64,000 nucleotides of DNA from Bradysia coprophila (GCF_014529535.1 NW_023503302.1:4512314-4576313); one strand, 5' to 3'; shown: positions 12,466 to 25,671, numbered from the stretch's first letter. Program-made: numbers and translations. Notes: a model not told the origin generated them from the sequence alone.

Positions 12466-13455
12466 AGACCAAAATACATTGGATGTTGCGAAAGTAAATA
12501 ATTCATTAAATCGGAAACAACTTATTTTGGAAAATAGCCTACAGAAAGATGCCCAGTTCTGCTAGATTTTGTATTGAAACTCACTCGTGTGTTATTGAGC
12601 AACAAACTTCGGTAAAGGTTTTTCGACACGTTATGTGTTAATACCTCTCCTTCGGCTCGGATATACAAAATCTCCACTTGTCGAAAAGGTAACTATCCTA
12701 AGCTTCCTTGTGTCTCGTATCACAAAAGTGTTAAATCACTCTATGAATTACTTTTACAGCATCGAATGTAGTCTATTATAAATTTAGCTCTGTACGAATG
12801 ATACACCAACAACAGACAGTAAAATAGTCAAATGGATGGGCAATCAAGGAAAAGCGAGTAAATATAGTAAACGACGAGCCCGTACAATTTTTCCAATGTC
12901 ACCGCTAAATTTGTCAACAACTCCCCGTGATAATTCCCTCGACTTAAAGCCAGAGTCTTACGACAAGGAATGACCACAGTGCTCAGTAATTACCTCACAG
13001 TCAAACCAACCAACCAACCAGGATCTTATGAAAGATAATCACTACAAAAAGTCGCTAGGATTGAAAATGCAAAAAGTTAAATAGATGTAAATGTTTGTGC
13101 CTAACATTGAGAATTATTTCACTAAATTTCACAAAATTTTACTGAAACATTCGTCACATTTTATCGTTTCCTAGATAACACGATAACTTAACGGAATTCC
13201 AAAAACCTTTTATTTTAATTTGAGGTTAATTCTGAGATTAAGTTCGAATATGGGCTATAACGGTTTGGCGATTTTAGAAAACATTCCGAACAGAATTTTT
13301 ATCTCGTCAATCGAGTAGTTCTCAGCAGATTTCCAAAAACCTTTTTTTTTAATTTAAGTTCTTGAGGTTAAGTTCGTTAATGGAAAATACCGTAGCAATA
13401 ATCTAAGATTTACGAAGTTATTCCGAGAAAAACGTTTTTCCTGATTTATTGGAAG

Positions 13456-13742
13456 TTACAATTGCTAAAAGTTTCTTATGTGCAGAATATGCACCAGCTG
13501 AATATCACCAGCTGGTGAACAAACAAAAACACTTTGTATTGTATACAATTCAAAGACAACCTACGCACAGTGCATTTCTACGTTAACGTCATCTACGCGC
13601 ACATAACACGTATGAATGAAGTAAACACATTGTTAAGAATGTGTTTTGATTGTTTATCATACAATAAGTGTGTGTTAGTAGATCCAGCTGGTGATATTCA
13701 GCTGGTGCTCATTCTGCATTTATGAAACTTTTAATAATTGTA
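13456..13742. mobile_element. TIR element with about 57-bp inverted ends
   Basis: The left end, with TGCAGAATATGCACCAGCTG and AATATCACCAGCTGG, matches the reverse complement of the right end (CCAGCTGGTGATATTCAGCT, GGTGCTCATTCTGCA). Outer parts AAAAGTTTC/GAAACTTTT extend the pairing. A 63-codon frame inside is not convincing. Confidence 0.7.
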
Positions 13743-14661
13743 TTTGCATATAATTTGTATAATTGAGCAAATAAAGAAATTATATTGGTTTTCGTGGGCA
13801 GAGCGAAGCGAGGGCCGTAATTTACACTAGCTTTATTTATCTTCAACAAATAAGCAAGAAATCAACGCACTTCAAGCAAGAGTGTTACTCTAAATATAGT
13901 ACTGCAACTGCAACTCGACAGCGTATCGAACAATTTTTTCCACAAATTGTGAACAAATTGTCATACAAGAAAGTACTCTATTTGACAGCTGTCATTAGAA
14001 GCAGTTTTGCTTGAAGTGCGTTGAAGAAATACATAATCTGTATAGCGCCTTTTATCAGACAAAAGGACTTATGCATCACGCTCGTTTGAAAATGTAAGAA
14101 ATTGTTCGCTTTGCAATTTATGAGATAGCCAGATCATTTTGATGATATTTTTGTAACAATCGATGAGGCATAGTAGTTGAACATATGAAAAACTGTGTCC
14201 ATGTCGCTATTAATTTCAACGTCATCAGCAATACCAGATGATTAGTACATCTTCACAGACCTGCTGTTTTTGTTGACCCGAGTAAAGGAAACAATTTGAG
14301 CTTTACGAAATAATGGCATGTTTGTGTGAAGTTACTATATTTTCTACACAAACGGAAAATATTGTATTAATATCCCTGATTTTAAAATTCAAAATGAAAC
14401 CCTGTTCACTTATTCAGGAAATAATCAAACACAAAACAGATGTCGCGCACGACCAAGCTTGACGAGAGGTAGTCCCATCTGTTGTTATTATTGTTCTAAA
14501 TAGTTCAATACTGGAAAATTCCGACGACATCACTGATTTTACACTGACAGATTGGAAAAGTGGCGGTAGCCATCGGAGTTTCACTTGACATTTCATCCGG
14601 ATGTTTTTTGTTTACATCGGATCGAATGTGTATATTTGATGGGATTTAATGGACACTAACG

Positions 14662-16096
14662 ATGAAGTTCAAAAAGCAATTCACCTTTATTGCATTCATA
14701 TTGATTGTCGTAATAATTTGGACTTTACTATGGAATCGGATCACCACCAACAACACGGTGTTGTTGGCAAAGTTTAACAGGGATTTTTTGAATACCCATG
14801 ACACGAAACAGATAACCGAACGAATGGTGTAAGTAATTTGTTTTTAATATTCATACATACACCACTCACTGATGAACATACCTTTCTCGTTGACCATTAT
14901 TATGTATCCAGTATGAGCACACCGAAAGCTCCCAATGAAATTGTGATATCAGTTGTCTCTTGTGGAATGCGATTACAGGAGACACTGAACATGCTGAAAT
15001 CAGCGCTTATGTTTAACGTGGATAAAGTAGCCCTTAAGTTCATCATCGTAACCGAAACATCAAGCATTGCCAGTTTCAGAGAAAAGGTTTGCACAGAATA
15101 CATCAGTCGTTCGACTTGTTATCTTACTCTGTTAATCAATTCAACAGCTTGAAGATTGGTTGGTTCTGACGAAAAATGAGTTTACATTCGAAATTCTACC
15201 GTTAACATTTCCGGAAAAACACAAAAACGAATGGAAAAATTTATTCAAGCCGTGTGCCGCCCAACGTCTCTTCCTTCCGGTTAGTATCCATCGATATTTC
15301 TCCCAATTCTTTCAAGTTTCAAGATTTAATTTTTCCACGCTTTCAGTCCCTTCTAAGTCACATCGACTCCGTGCTTTACGTTGACACTGACACCCTGTTC
15401 CTGACACCGGTATCAGACATCTGGCATTTCTTTACCGAATTTAATTCGTCACAAATAGCTGGCCTGTCACCGGAACACGAAGACCGTAACGTTGGTTGGT
15501 ACAATCGATTCGCCAAGCATCCGTTCTACGGCCCGATGGGCTTGAACTCGGGCGTGATGCTAATGAATCTGACGCGGATGCGGAAATTCAAGTGGGAGGA
15601 GTACATTCTGCCGTTGTACAAGGAATTTAAACTTAAAATCACATGGGGCGATCAGGATCTCATCAACATTCTATTCTACTATCACCCAGGTAGGTTGTGT
15701 GTTTCATTCAGACCCGAACTGGCCAATCATTCAGTCACTTTTTCCCTTTCGTTCGTTTTCACAGACAAACTGTACCTCTTCCCGTGTGAATGGAACTATC
15801 GACCCGATCACTGCATGTACATGCCGGTGTGCAAAGCGACAACGGGTGTAAAAATCTTACACGGAAACCGCGGCTATTTCCATGCCGACAAGCAGCCAAT
15901 ATTTAGCACCACATTCCGTATCGTACAGGAATATCGTTTGGGCGACGATTTGTATAACAATTTTTTGATGACATTGGAATCAGCTCTTGCTGACAGTACG
16001 GTAGTGCAATCGAATTGCGGTAAAGTTAGTGATAAATTACTCATTAAGTCGAGAGAACTATTTAAGGAAGTCGAGTATTACTACAATACGAGATGA
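14662..16096 (+). CDS. shams: Glucoside xylosyltransferase (GT8 family, shams/GXYLT type), 5 exons
   Basis: Exons 14662-14828, 14912-15086, 15148-15279, 15347-15689 and 15765-16096 join in one frame to 382 residues, the usual GXYLT size. It is a type II Golgi/ER protein: residues 8-24 form a hydrophobic signal anchor after a short basic N-terminus. The GT8 fold follows: the FKPCAAQRLFLP block, then LYVDTDTLFL with the metal-binding DxD at D171/D173, NSGVMLMNLTR, TWGDQDLIN, CEWNYRPDHCMY and HGNRGYFH near residue 305. Known role of the family: transfers xylose from UDP-xylose to O-linked glucose on EGF repeats, for example of Notch. The start is the first ATG, placed directly before the anchor. 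All introns are 61-83 bp with GT/AG ends. The last intron (75 bp) is a multiple of three without a stop. Identity is very secure; exon ends rest on splice motifs and phase. Confidence 0.95.
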
Positions 16097-17660
16097 TGAA
16101 CAGTTTTTCTTCTTCCATTTGCATTTGAGTGTCGATAGTGTTAGTCGTCAATGTGCGTTAGTGTGTGTGTGTGACTCAAATATTTTAAGAAAATAATTTT
16201 TAGAAAATTGTAAACTTTCTGAATGTGATCATGAAATTGAACTGTGGATCTTAGCGCAGGGCATATACCGTTTATACCAATGTGTTCTAACATTCTCACC
16301 ATATTATGGTACATACGATGGGACCAATCAATTGAGGAATGAATGGTCGCATGAATCATACGCCGTTGTTTTCCAACGTAATGGTTAGATCATTCAATGA
16401 ACAACTGAAAATTGTGTTGTTAGCACGCAAAGCTAAAGTTCTAAACGGCAGATGTTGCTTCAAATGTACACTGACAAAAAAGAGTTGCATATCTTACTGT
16501 TGCATGTAACTTTGTCTCCAGGTAACCTACAATAGCTGTCACAACTCGAACTGGTCCTTTTGGGTGATGAACAATGATTAAAGATTTTTTTACAAATTCC
16601 TCCATTGGCGTCTCTTTTTAGTGCACCCTTGTTCTACCAGCCCAATTCTTTTTTTAGTAGCCAGTCCGGTCGTAATGAGAACTTGGGCGCCGTAGTTGAA
16701 GGGGATTCCCATAACGATTATTTTTACTACATTTAAGACAACTATTTAATTGCCATAGGACAGACGACGTCATCTATTCCGCTATTGTTGGAAATATTCA
16801 CATATTTTTTTACACCAATCTCATTATGTCACTCCCTGTCGACCTCGTGTGCCCGCCTGATAATATGCTTGTCTCTAAATAATTCTCTTCAATAAAATCT
16901 TCAGACATCGATCTGATAAAATCTGTAGAATCTCAGTGGTTTAAACAAACGAACAAATTGAGATTGAATGTGTACGAAGATCATGTGTATACGTCGATTG
17001 TGGAATAAAAAGAAACCCGGTAAATGACTAATCTCTACTGAATTAAGATTAGTATCTAGCAAACACATCACAAATATATCATGCCGGAGTGTATTAAAAA
17101 TAGAATAGTGAATATCGACTGTGTTTTCTTGAATCGAAAATAAGTTCGGTTTTTTTTAAATGTGATTTTTGTATTTTTTAATAAATAAAATTGATTTTGT
17201 CAAAGAATTTCATTTTGTTTAGTTTATGTATTTATACGAATGTTGCAGTACAAAATGCCAAGGCGGTAGCTTCGGAAGGTGTTGTCTCAAAAGACTGATC
17301 GACAATTTTCTGCGCATAGACTATCCTGAACCTTCAAGGACTCTAAATTCGATACAAACGGTCATTAGCGTGTTCCCGCAATTTTTACACATAAAATATT
17401 GTTGTGCTTAGCTAGCCACAAAATGTTATAGTTATGATTGAAAGAGAATTTCTTTTAAATTTAAAAATGTTAAATGTGACCTCAAAAGCTCAAAAACTTT
17501 TATGGCCTCCGTCGGAACCATTGGTGAAATTTTTGAGCTTGGCTCCTTCACTAAACTAACCAAATAATGTGTTTTTTTAGTAACAGGGTTCGGTAAAACT
17601 GTCTTTTGGACAAGTGCAGAGTTTTTATATTCGAGCTGAAGATGAGGCATACAGGTACAC
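16097..17660. other. 3' flank of the xylosyltransferase gene
   Basis: AATAAA signals occur near 16891 and 17181, the first a plausible polyadenylation site for the upstream gene. Nothing coding recognised. Confidence 0.4.
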
Positions 17661-17663
17661 TTT

Positions 17664-17885
17664 CCGAATAACAGTTACCGCAACTAGCTGCTCAAAAACA
17701 CGAGCATCACAAAGAGTTTTCCAAATATATAAATAACGTATCCATTGCCCTCCCCATGCGAAAAGTTATTATGACGAAGGAATTCAAAGAAAATGAACCG
17801 AAAATATATTTCCTGTAATGGATCATTTTCGCAGCGGGCAAACTGCTGTGTAATGGTCAACTTTGACATGGGACAGGCAGTAAAG
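17664..17885. repeat. Dispersed TIR repeat family M3, copy 2
   Basis: Shares CCCCATGCGAAAA, TGTAATGGATCATTTTCGCA and TAATGGTCAACTTTGACATG with the other copies, plus an upstream flank (CTCAAAAACACGAG) with copy 3. A 61-codon frame here is an artefact. Confidence 0.55.
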
Positions 17886-18827
17886 GTTTCTATCAGTTAG
17901 CAGGGAATGAGTTTTTAATGCATCATAATGCATCATATAATAGCATAGCATCCGAACCAAGCAGGGGCGTATGCAACCCTACTATGTTGTCATTATAAAA
18001 GATCAGAGTTGCAGGTGTACTATATTTTGGACACATATGCTCTAGTTGTTGACAGTATTTTGGTTTTGATTAATAAATGTTTCATCTAATTGTTTATTGA
18101 CAAATTGTCATTAAATAATAATATTTGACAATTATTTGTGTGAATTTCTATAAATCTGTTTGAAATGATCTATTTGTCTACGTTTTAAAGTGAACTAAAA
18201 ATTTTAAATTTGTGCCACTTTAGAGGCTCACAATAAAGTTATACTTGTGGCATGGCGGTTCAAAAAATGTTGTTTATTTAGTGGCAGATCATATTAGAGA
18301 GGCTAAATTTCCGTTAAAAAATCTGTTCTAGTGTTTGGTTCAGCGCTTGATAATAGTCATTATATTAATTGGATATAGTGGTTTAAGTTCAAAATATTTG
18401 TATTTATTTTCCGAGCTTTCCTACTTCTGGGATATCATCCTATAAAACAGTGAGCAATTCCAATTCACAGACTGACGGCACAAATCTCGCGGGGCAAATC
18501 CGACCGAATCTAAAATTCCAGTTGAGTGGAAATAAGTTCAGTCTTAGCTTTGATGATGTTATAATATCATATCGGGAGCCACCATCAAAGTTGGTCATAG
18601 ACATTTGTTGGTTCTGGTAATTTTTCAAGCTTTTCTTTCTTGAGACAGACAGTTGAGAACTTGAGAGCATTGCGTTTGTCACAAATGAAAAACCGTGCAC
18701 ATTGTTGTCATTATAAAAAAGGTTTTTTATTTTATTTTTAACGTATCCTCAATTCACTCACCATGTTTTCGTTATAAATATAAATTTCTTTTCTTCTCCA
18801 CTTTAAATGCGCGAGTATCAAAATTTC

Positions 18828-20772
18828 TTAAGTCTGTTTGTTCGCAATGAAGTACCGATGCAATGTGTTGCTCTTGGCCTTGCCACTGGTTTGCGTTGAC
18901 GTTGCCTGTGCCAACGATTTTGGAATGGGTAAACACCACGTTTCCAGCAATTCCTGTTGAACGTCCAACGGCAACTCTTTGAATGTCTCTTTCGACAGAA
19001 CGACTGGCTCGTTCTGGGTCGACGATGTTGGTGGGGTTATCGGTTGTGCATTGAATTGCTTGGCGATTGACGGACTATGAGTTGGAGTACTGGTCGACGG
19101 TACCGAATCGAACTCACGGGAATTTAATCGTAGATCGCCAACTCGACAGGACAATTTACTGGGTGAAGCGTCATAACAGTCGATCGGATTCAAGTGGGAC
19201 CGACGCTTAGCGAATGGAAATCCGCGTTTCTTTTTTGGTGATGGTTCCAGATCCGATTCGGAAACGTCTGATGAACAGGATGCAATGGATGTTGTATCCG
19301 AGGCTGCATCCAGATCCATGCCCATTGGCGAAGAAGATAATCGAGACATTCCGTGACGATTATGAGTGTCCATCATACTGCCGTTCGGCGAATAACCATC
19401 GCTGCTAAAGCTGGTTATCGACTGGACTTCAATATCTGACTTTTTGATGAAATAGTTGGCGATTCGGCCGCCCTTATTTTGCTGCTGAAATTTGGTGAAC
19501 GCCAATCCTAACAACGTTATGTTGAACGACTTCTTCATGTCGATTGTCTTTTCGAACAATTTCATCACGACATCCAATAAGATCTGTTGACCGCCGTCGA
19601 CTAGCTGAATTTTACCGTCCACCTCCTTAAATATTGTAGGCTGGATGTTCGCCTGTTTCGTTTCGCGATGACTAACACGCTTCGTCCCATCGAATTTTCG
19701 CAGAATAATTTTTATTGAAATCGGAATACGTCCGTCGTCAGCGATCAGTAGCGCTAGTCTCGTTACCAGTACGCGAAATTTCTCTTCGACTTCGGCACGT
19801 AATGAGATGGATTTGCACGCATCCTCTAAACTAATGCTCTTTGGTTTACCCGACGTTTTCACGAGTGTATTGTCAATACCGAAACTGAAATCTTTCAACT
19901 TCGTTGCCTGATCATAACCAAACACCCGTTTCAGTTTGTCCAACTCGATGAGCTGTAAATCGCGAACACTTTTGACGTCAATTTCGTTGAGCATTTTTTC
20001 GAATTTCTCTCCGATGCCGGTAATGTCACGGATTGAATTCATTTCGCTCAGCACAGATTGTGAAAATTTCGGCGCCAGAACCGTTTGTTTGTTTGGTTTA
20101 TTTTTACTTCCAATTAGTTTGGCCATCAATTTATTGTGTGCTATACCAGCGCATGATGTTATGCCCAATTCTTCGTGCAATCGACTCCGAATCTCTTTAG
20201 CCAGATGTGTGCCCAGTATTCTGCCAGGACCAGAGTTAAACAAAGAAATGGTTAAGTTTCTGGAGAACATAAAATCAATGCAAATTTGGAACCTACAGTC
20301 TCTTTTCGCAGCCACAGCTACACGATCCCAGCGATGCATCTTCCGGATAAATAAATCCTTCTCGTATCGGTGTACAGTCACCCAATTCTTCCAGTTTCTT
20401 ATTTACAACTTCCGTCACATCCAGCCAATTCTCGTCCATTCCCAATTTTTCCACAAACGGTGTGAACATCAACAGTATATCAAAAATACGAGCCGATATT
20501 TTCCGATAATTTGTCAAATCTTCCCCGTTGACCAGTGTCAGTTGTGGGCATAATTTCTTTGCTTCACTCAGCAGCATTAGCTTATGGACACCGAATTGTC
20601 TAGCAATATAGTTACACGTTACGATTATGTTTTTTTGTTGAATGCCCAACGGTTTTGTACGGAGCAGTGGGTTTCGTAGCTCTTCCACTTGTGCATAGAA
20701 ACAGTCAATGTCGATGTGGATTATTGTCCGTTGGTGCAAATCACAAGTGTCTAATAGCTCGTCTTGGTCCAT
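18828..20772 (-). CDS. POLI: DNA polymerase iota (Y-family translesion polymerase), 2 exons
   Basis: Exon 1 is 20772-20297 and exon 2 is 20220-18828, separated by a 76-bp intron; the product is 622 residues, a little shorter than animal pol iota (about 700-740). Catalytic metal ligands are visible: D21 in HIDIDCFYAQVE, and D113/E114 in LGMDENWLDVTE. The palm/fingers block VTCNYIAR...GVHKLM, the helix-hairpin-helix ITGIGEKFEKML and the little-finger domain follow. The C-terminal tail carries a PIP-like box GGRIANYF (409-416), a ubiquitin-binding UBM FKELPLDVQQELL near 571-583, and a terminal SNTLHRYF (about 609-616) that resembles a second PIP box without the leading Gln. Known role: nuclear translesion synthesis recruited by PCNA and ubiquitin. 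The start is the first in-frame ATG; a TTTCCTTATAG acceptor-like sequence just upstream suggests a 5' UTR intron. Iota rather than kappa or eta because of the QQKNIIVTCNY and NGEDLTNYR blocks. Confidence 0.93.
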
Positions 20773-23700
20773 GTCTATAAGGAAATACAAAAAGAAACTA
20801 TTTAGCAACGGGCGTCGTTCGATAGGGATTCGAGAGAAGTTCCATTAAAATCATTAAAATAAAGAGCGTTACGCACTGATCTAGATTGCTCTAGGTTTTG
20901 CGAATGGGTAATTTATTATTATTATTATCCATTTATTTCAAGAAAAAAAATATAAAGGTCACAGTTTCCTTTCTCTAATTATTACATAAAAAAACATTAA
21001 AGCAAACGTTAACAAAAAGAATAAGTCAAAAAAGGAAAAATTAGCCTGCGTAGCTTCAATTCATGTGACAACTCGATCAAGAACAAAGGCACCTGTTCTG
21101 GTGCACACATCTCAGATTTTGACTGATCACTCTATAGTGCAGAACATATTTCAGGAATTTCCACCTAACTTTCTTTTGCTTAATTCTGGATTTTGGGTTA
21201 GCCTATACTTATGATCAATCATTCTTCGGGGTCTGATTTGGCCAAGTTTTTAGATCTTGGTAAATATCTTTGCCCCAGTTTTCTCGAAAGTTTGCGTGTT
21301 AGTCGTATGTCTCTATAGTTAGTATAGGGCCGGACCTAACGACCGATCGGGCTGTCGCGACAGTCAGTTTTCAAATGTATGGTGTCCTTCTGATTTACCT
21401 TATTTCTTCCCCTCAATAGGCCATGCGAAAATTGGATTTTGTTGACGATTAGTCGAATGACATTTCGAGTGAGAAAGTGCAGCAATCCAGCACTTTTTCT
21501 TCAATGGGGAGAAAATAGAATTTTTCTCATTCGAACTGTCACTTTGTTTATGTTTTCAGTATGGTGAACTGATGGTTTTTGTTTCATGGAGAAAACTGGT
21601 AAATCACACCTCGCACATATGAAAAACGTTGTGTTCACCTCTGGAAGAAATAGGACGCATAGAACGCATAGAACGAAATTGCGACACTCGCTCTGGTTGG
21701 AATTTCCTATTTTCTTCCCTCGATAAACAAATAACTATTGCCAGTTCACCCAAGTGTCAGTACTGAGGAGAACAACTCCATAAACACAAATTAAATGAAA
21801 CTTACGATGAAGTAACATCAGCTGGTGCTAGTTGGTCGTGGATACTTAAACGAATTCCAGAGGATGAAACGTTACCAAAGAGGTATAAAATTAGAGCCAT
21901 CAATAACAAGAAAATCGTGTAAAATTGATGGCAAATGTACAATGTAATATTTATATAAGCATGCACAGTACGCACTTTATTGTTTCAATCAACTGTTAGC
22001 TTTACACACATATTATACCGTAATATATACCAGCACCAGCGACAATTTTTATTTATTGACCTTAATATTGATGATATGCAACACGAATAATTATATTAGG
22101 CCCTCTGTCTCACACAGCTGTCACTTTATTTGTTTTGTTTTTTTTTTTTATTCTGTTTAGAAAAACAAGATCCGTACAATCCGTGATGACATTGAAAATA
22201 ATGCAGTTCAGTTGACCGACATAATTTCTACTTCTCAATTGAAATATTCTGTAGATGTGGGTAAGGACTAACGATATTAAAAATGGTCCACAAAAGATTT
22301 CTCTTTTTTAATTATTATAAGTTGGTGACGTTTGAATATAATTTTTTTTTTTTTATTTTTCTTCTTGCTGACAAATTGTCGTTTTGTTAGCTGTTCGTAA
22401 GATCCATGGCATGGATATTCCCAATAGTGAAACAAAAGAAATTGTGAAGTGGCAGTGAATGTCATGTAAAAAACAGTTGAAAAGCAATTTCAATTGGATA
22501 GATACGAAGCGAGACATTTTTTTCGGAATTGTAAATGAGGACAAAAGAATTGTCAACGCCGCTAGAGTGTTCACATTACAACAAGGAAATCACCAATGCA
22601 GAAAGTTTCATTACTATTTAAAATCGACTTAATCAGCAGAATCCGTAAGCGCCGTAGATCATTATCGCATATTACTATTGAACGTAGCACGCCAGAGAGT
22701 GGAAATCAATTAGCAGTACTTTTGTACACGGAGAATGAGTCAGTTTTGTTTACCTTTGTTGTGATGAAATTCGTGTGGTTAGGCGAAAATAAAACAGCAA
22801 CTCTTTGGATTAACATAAAATCCACCATAGTTTCGCTACCAATATTAATTTGCCGATGCAGATCCTTTAGCGTAATAATATGGTTTAACAGAAACGTTTC
22901 AGCTGTGAATGGTTTTATTATTATTTCGTATTATTATTGAGAATTAGAAACTGCGACGAACTCTGATACAATCTTTTGACAACTAATGAGAAACCTGAGA
23001 TACGATGAATAGGTGGCGTTAGTAACATTCATAAGCGTAAAATGTTTTTTTTTCTTAATGATGCGTGTAAGCGGGTGAACCGCCATCCTTAGTTCATTCC
23101 CTCAACTAATAGTAAAGTGCGCAAAATATTCAAACAAAATTATTGTACAGTTTTAAAGCTCAGCTACAATACATACATGGGGGCGACATCGCTTTTACTA
23201 TAAAAATCCACTTTAAAGAATTGTTTTGTATAAAATGAAGTGTTGTCACGCATCTAATAGGTTTGTTCCAAGTAACTGTAAACACGAACTTTAACAACAT
23301 GAACAACAACAATTTCATCCAACGTCGCTTCCGTGATATTTCATACAAATCGAGCAACGCCGCCTACGCGATTTACACTGAGAAATTATTGAGGTTATGG
23401 TTCTGTGGATGAAATTTGACAATTCATATGATCTTGGAACAAACCTATTATATGAGTACTTGTTCCCCAACAACACTGCCTTGCAAGAAAAATGTTTCAA
23501 GGGATGTGGAAGTGGACCTATGGACCAGCACTCGGCGAATTTGGTACCATTCGATCGGTAATGACTCCTGCTACACGATAAACGTTTAAAATTGGAAAAA
23601 TCCGGTACTCCCCCATACGATCCTATACGAAAAACTGAAAAAATGTTCCAATGGATGTAAAGGGGTTGGCGGTTCGGTTTTATTTTTGCGCAAAATTTCT

Positions 23701-23970
23701 TGAAGAATCGCCAAAGTCAGAACATTGACGTTTTTTTAACATTATTACGTTTCTTCACACTTTACCACTTTTTCACACTTTCGTCACACTTTGGCCTTTT
23801 CAGCTCATTTTGACGATTTTCCGCACGGAAATTATTCGCTGATATGCTATGAACGACAATCAAAACAAAACTTCATAGCAGAGTGTTACCGTTTTGATTT
23901 TGATAAAAATCATCCAATTTATTGGTTTCATGAATTTGTCATGAAGAAGGAAATGATGAATTTGTCATAT
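20773..23970. other. Intergenic stretch between pol iota and the four-TM array
   Basis: Upstream of pol iota, with a TTATTATTATTATTATCC tract at 20912-20930. Near 23256-23272 and 23433-23449 there is a perfect 17-bp inverted repeat (AATAGGTTTGTTCCAAG). No convincing gene; short frames at 22277-22940 are unsupported. Confidence 0.5.
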
Positions 23971-23971
23971 T

Positions 23972-25671
23972 TCATTCCATAAACACGCCACCACGAATTT
24001 CTCTGATGTGAATGTGGATAACGACAAAACAGAATGCCATTGCGAAAATTCCCACAAGGTTACCTACAACCTTTAAACTATTTGAGTAACCTACCGAGTA
24101 ATCGTAGAATGAGCTTGCAGCACTTATAAACAGGGCAGCAACTAAAATCAGAATTGCAGCGCCAGCGTAGATGAGGCACGCTCGTAGGAAACCGAGTCGT
24201 TTCTGTAAATTAGAACGTTGTCAATGGTAATCACTTAAGAGATAAACAAAACATTGTAAGACCATAAGATCGTTTTATGTTAGTCAGTATCATAATGTGC
24301 AAAATCGTCACACTTCAGATGCATAAAACGTTGTATGAAACTCAGTTAGACACTAAGTTGTCATACGAGACCGCAGGCACTTAGCAATCGATGTCATAAA
24401 TAAAGATTTCATCTAAGTTTTTGAGACCAAAATTGATTTCATCCTTTAGAAAGAGGTTGAACTTACTTGTTTTGTACCAATTAGTAGAATAATGCCCATT
24501 ATAAATCCAACGATGGCTACCACCATTTCAGTTGCTACCACGACAATCGCTAAATTCTTCCATGCTGTAAATGAAAGGGTGAACATTAGCATATATAATT
24601 ATTCGAATGAACAATTTGCCAAAATAAGTCGCTAAAAACGCAGAGAAAGAACTGCTCCTCCAAAGAAACTATTAAAACGAAAGCGGAGCTTCAAGTACCA
24701 ACTAGATAAGATTTTTTAATGGTCCATTGACCCCTGATTTTGCATTTAACGTTGGAAGGCAGTAGCATTATTCCAGCAAAAAACACTGAAGTCACTGCAA
24801 GCCAAGCGCGAGAACAGAATTCAAATTAACGGACCGTCTTAACGCAGAATTAATTAATTAATTCAAATTAAGTTGTTGTTGTAAAACGCAACTGCCTTCC
24901 AACGTTCCTTCAAAAATCAGGAGCCATTAAAAAACATATTGGCAAATTGACCATTAAAAAGCTATTCTGTACTTGGTCATTTAGAGAGAGACGTATAGTG
25001 TCAAAATTGATATTAGAACAAAAGAACTGTCAATTTTAGCACTATACGTCGTGCATACGTCGCTCTCTAATGACCAGTAATACTTACCGGCAGGAATATC
25101 AACATATTCTGGTTTAACAGACGTTATCAGGCCAGCAATACCGAGTGCAAATACAATAATTAGAATGAAATTTCCCACCTAAAGAAAATTAAACATTTTT
25201 AAAAATTGGGGGTAATCAATTCGAATATTGTTATACTGGCAGTGAAGAAAATTTTATCTAAAAACGTGTGAAGTCTACTTTCTCGTAATAGGTCCGAGAC
25301 AGAAAGATAAACTATAGTTACTCGTTATTAGATATAGGACTCTCTTATAAGAAAAAAAAATATCAAAACACTCCCTCTACATTCGTCATACGTGACACCA
25401 TTTTCACAGATTAGTTCTCAGTGTTTATGCTCAAATTGATAATACAAAAATTATCAGCAATTGATTATAAAAATCGATGAGATAAGCTCTACCAGGGCGT
25501 ATGATAACTTATAACATGTAGTTTCTATGTAAGACTCGGCCTCAGATAATATGTTCTTAATGGAAACCTCTGTCGAGTTTAGCAATAACACAATCTTACA
25601 ATTTGAAACCATGCCATAACTTTTGTCCACGTTGATGCCCCACAACAACAAATAATCCTTTCGTATTGCAT
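23972..25671 (-). CDS. Small four-pass membrane protein, tandem copy A (4 exons)
   Basis: Exons 25671-25600, 25178-25088, 24564-24467 and 24202-23972 join to 163 residues. It begins MQYERIICCCGASTWTKV and has four hydrophobic segments: about 21-44, 57-82, 94-117 and 132-152, ending in HIHIREIRGGVFME. The Cys triplet near the N-terminus sits before TM1 and could be palmitoylated (inference). The topology recalls MARVEL, LAPTM4 and tetraspanin-like small insect proteins, but I do not recognise a named family, and there is no large extracellular loop with the tetraspanin CCG motif. Exon boundaries and phases are the same as in the two upstream paralogues, which is the main evidence that the gene is real: single exons are too short to stand alone. 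Its second intron holds two fold-back elements. Function unknown. Confidence 0.8.
24711..24934. mobile_element. Fold-back MITE in intron 2 of four-TM copy A
   Basis: TTTTTTAATGG ... CTGATTTT ... AACGTTGGAAGGCAGT on the left is inverted as ACTGCCTTCCAACGTT ... AAAAATCAG ... CCATTAAAAAA on the right. No coding content. Confidence 0.65.
24972..25077. mobile_element. MITE with TA target duplication in intron 2 of four-TM copy A (106 bp)
   Basis: Ends CTTGGTCATTTAGAGAG and CTCTCTAATGACCAG are flanked by TA (24970-24971 and 25078-25079). Inner arms share ACGTATAGTG and AAAATTGA. Tc1/mariner-like by target site. It stops 10 bp before the intron's donor end. Confidence 0.7.

Noticed and set aside
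12618-12700. Possible short inverted repeat GGTTTTTCGACA / TGTCGAAAAGG
   Set aside because: Arms are too short and without target duplication to call an element.
14838-15384. Separate plus- and minus-strand ORFs of 67-104 codons
   Set aside because: They are the individual xylosyltransferase exons read into introns, or their antisense.
19936-20553. 205-codon plus-strand frame
   Set aside because: Antisense shadow of the pol iota coding exons, crossing its intron.
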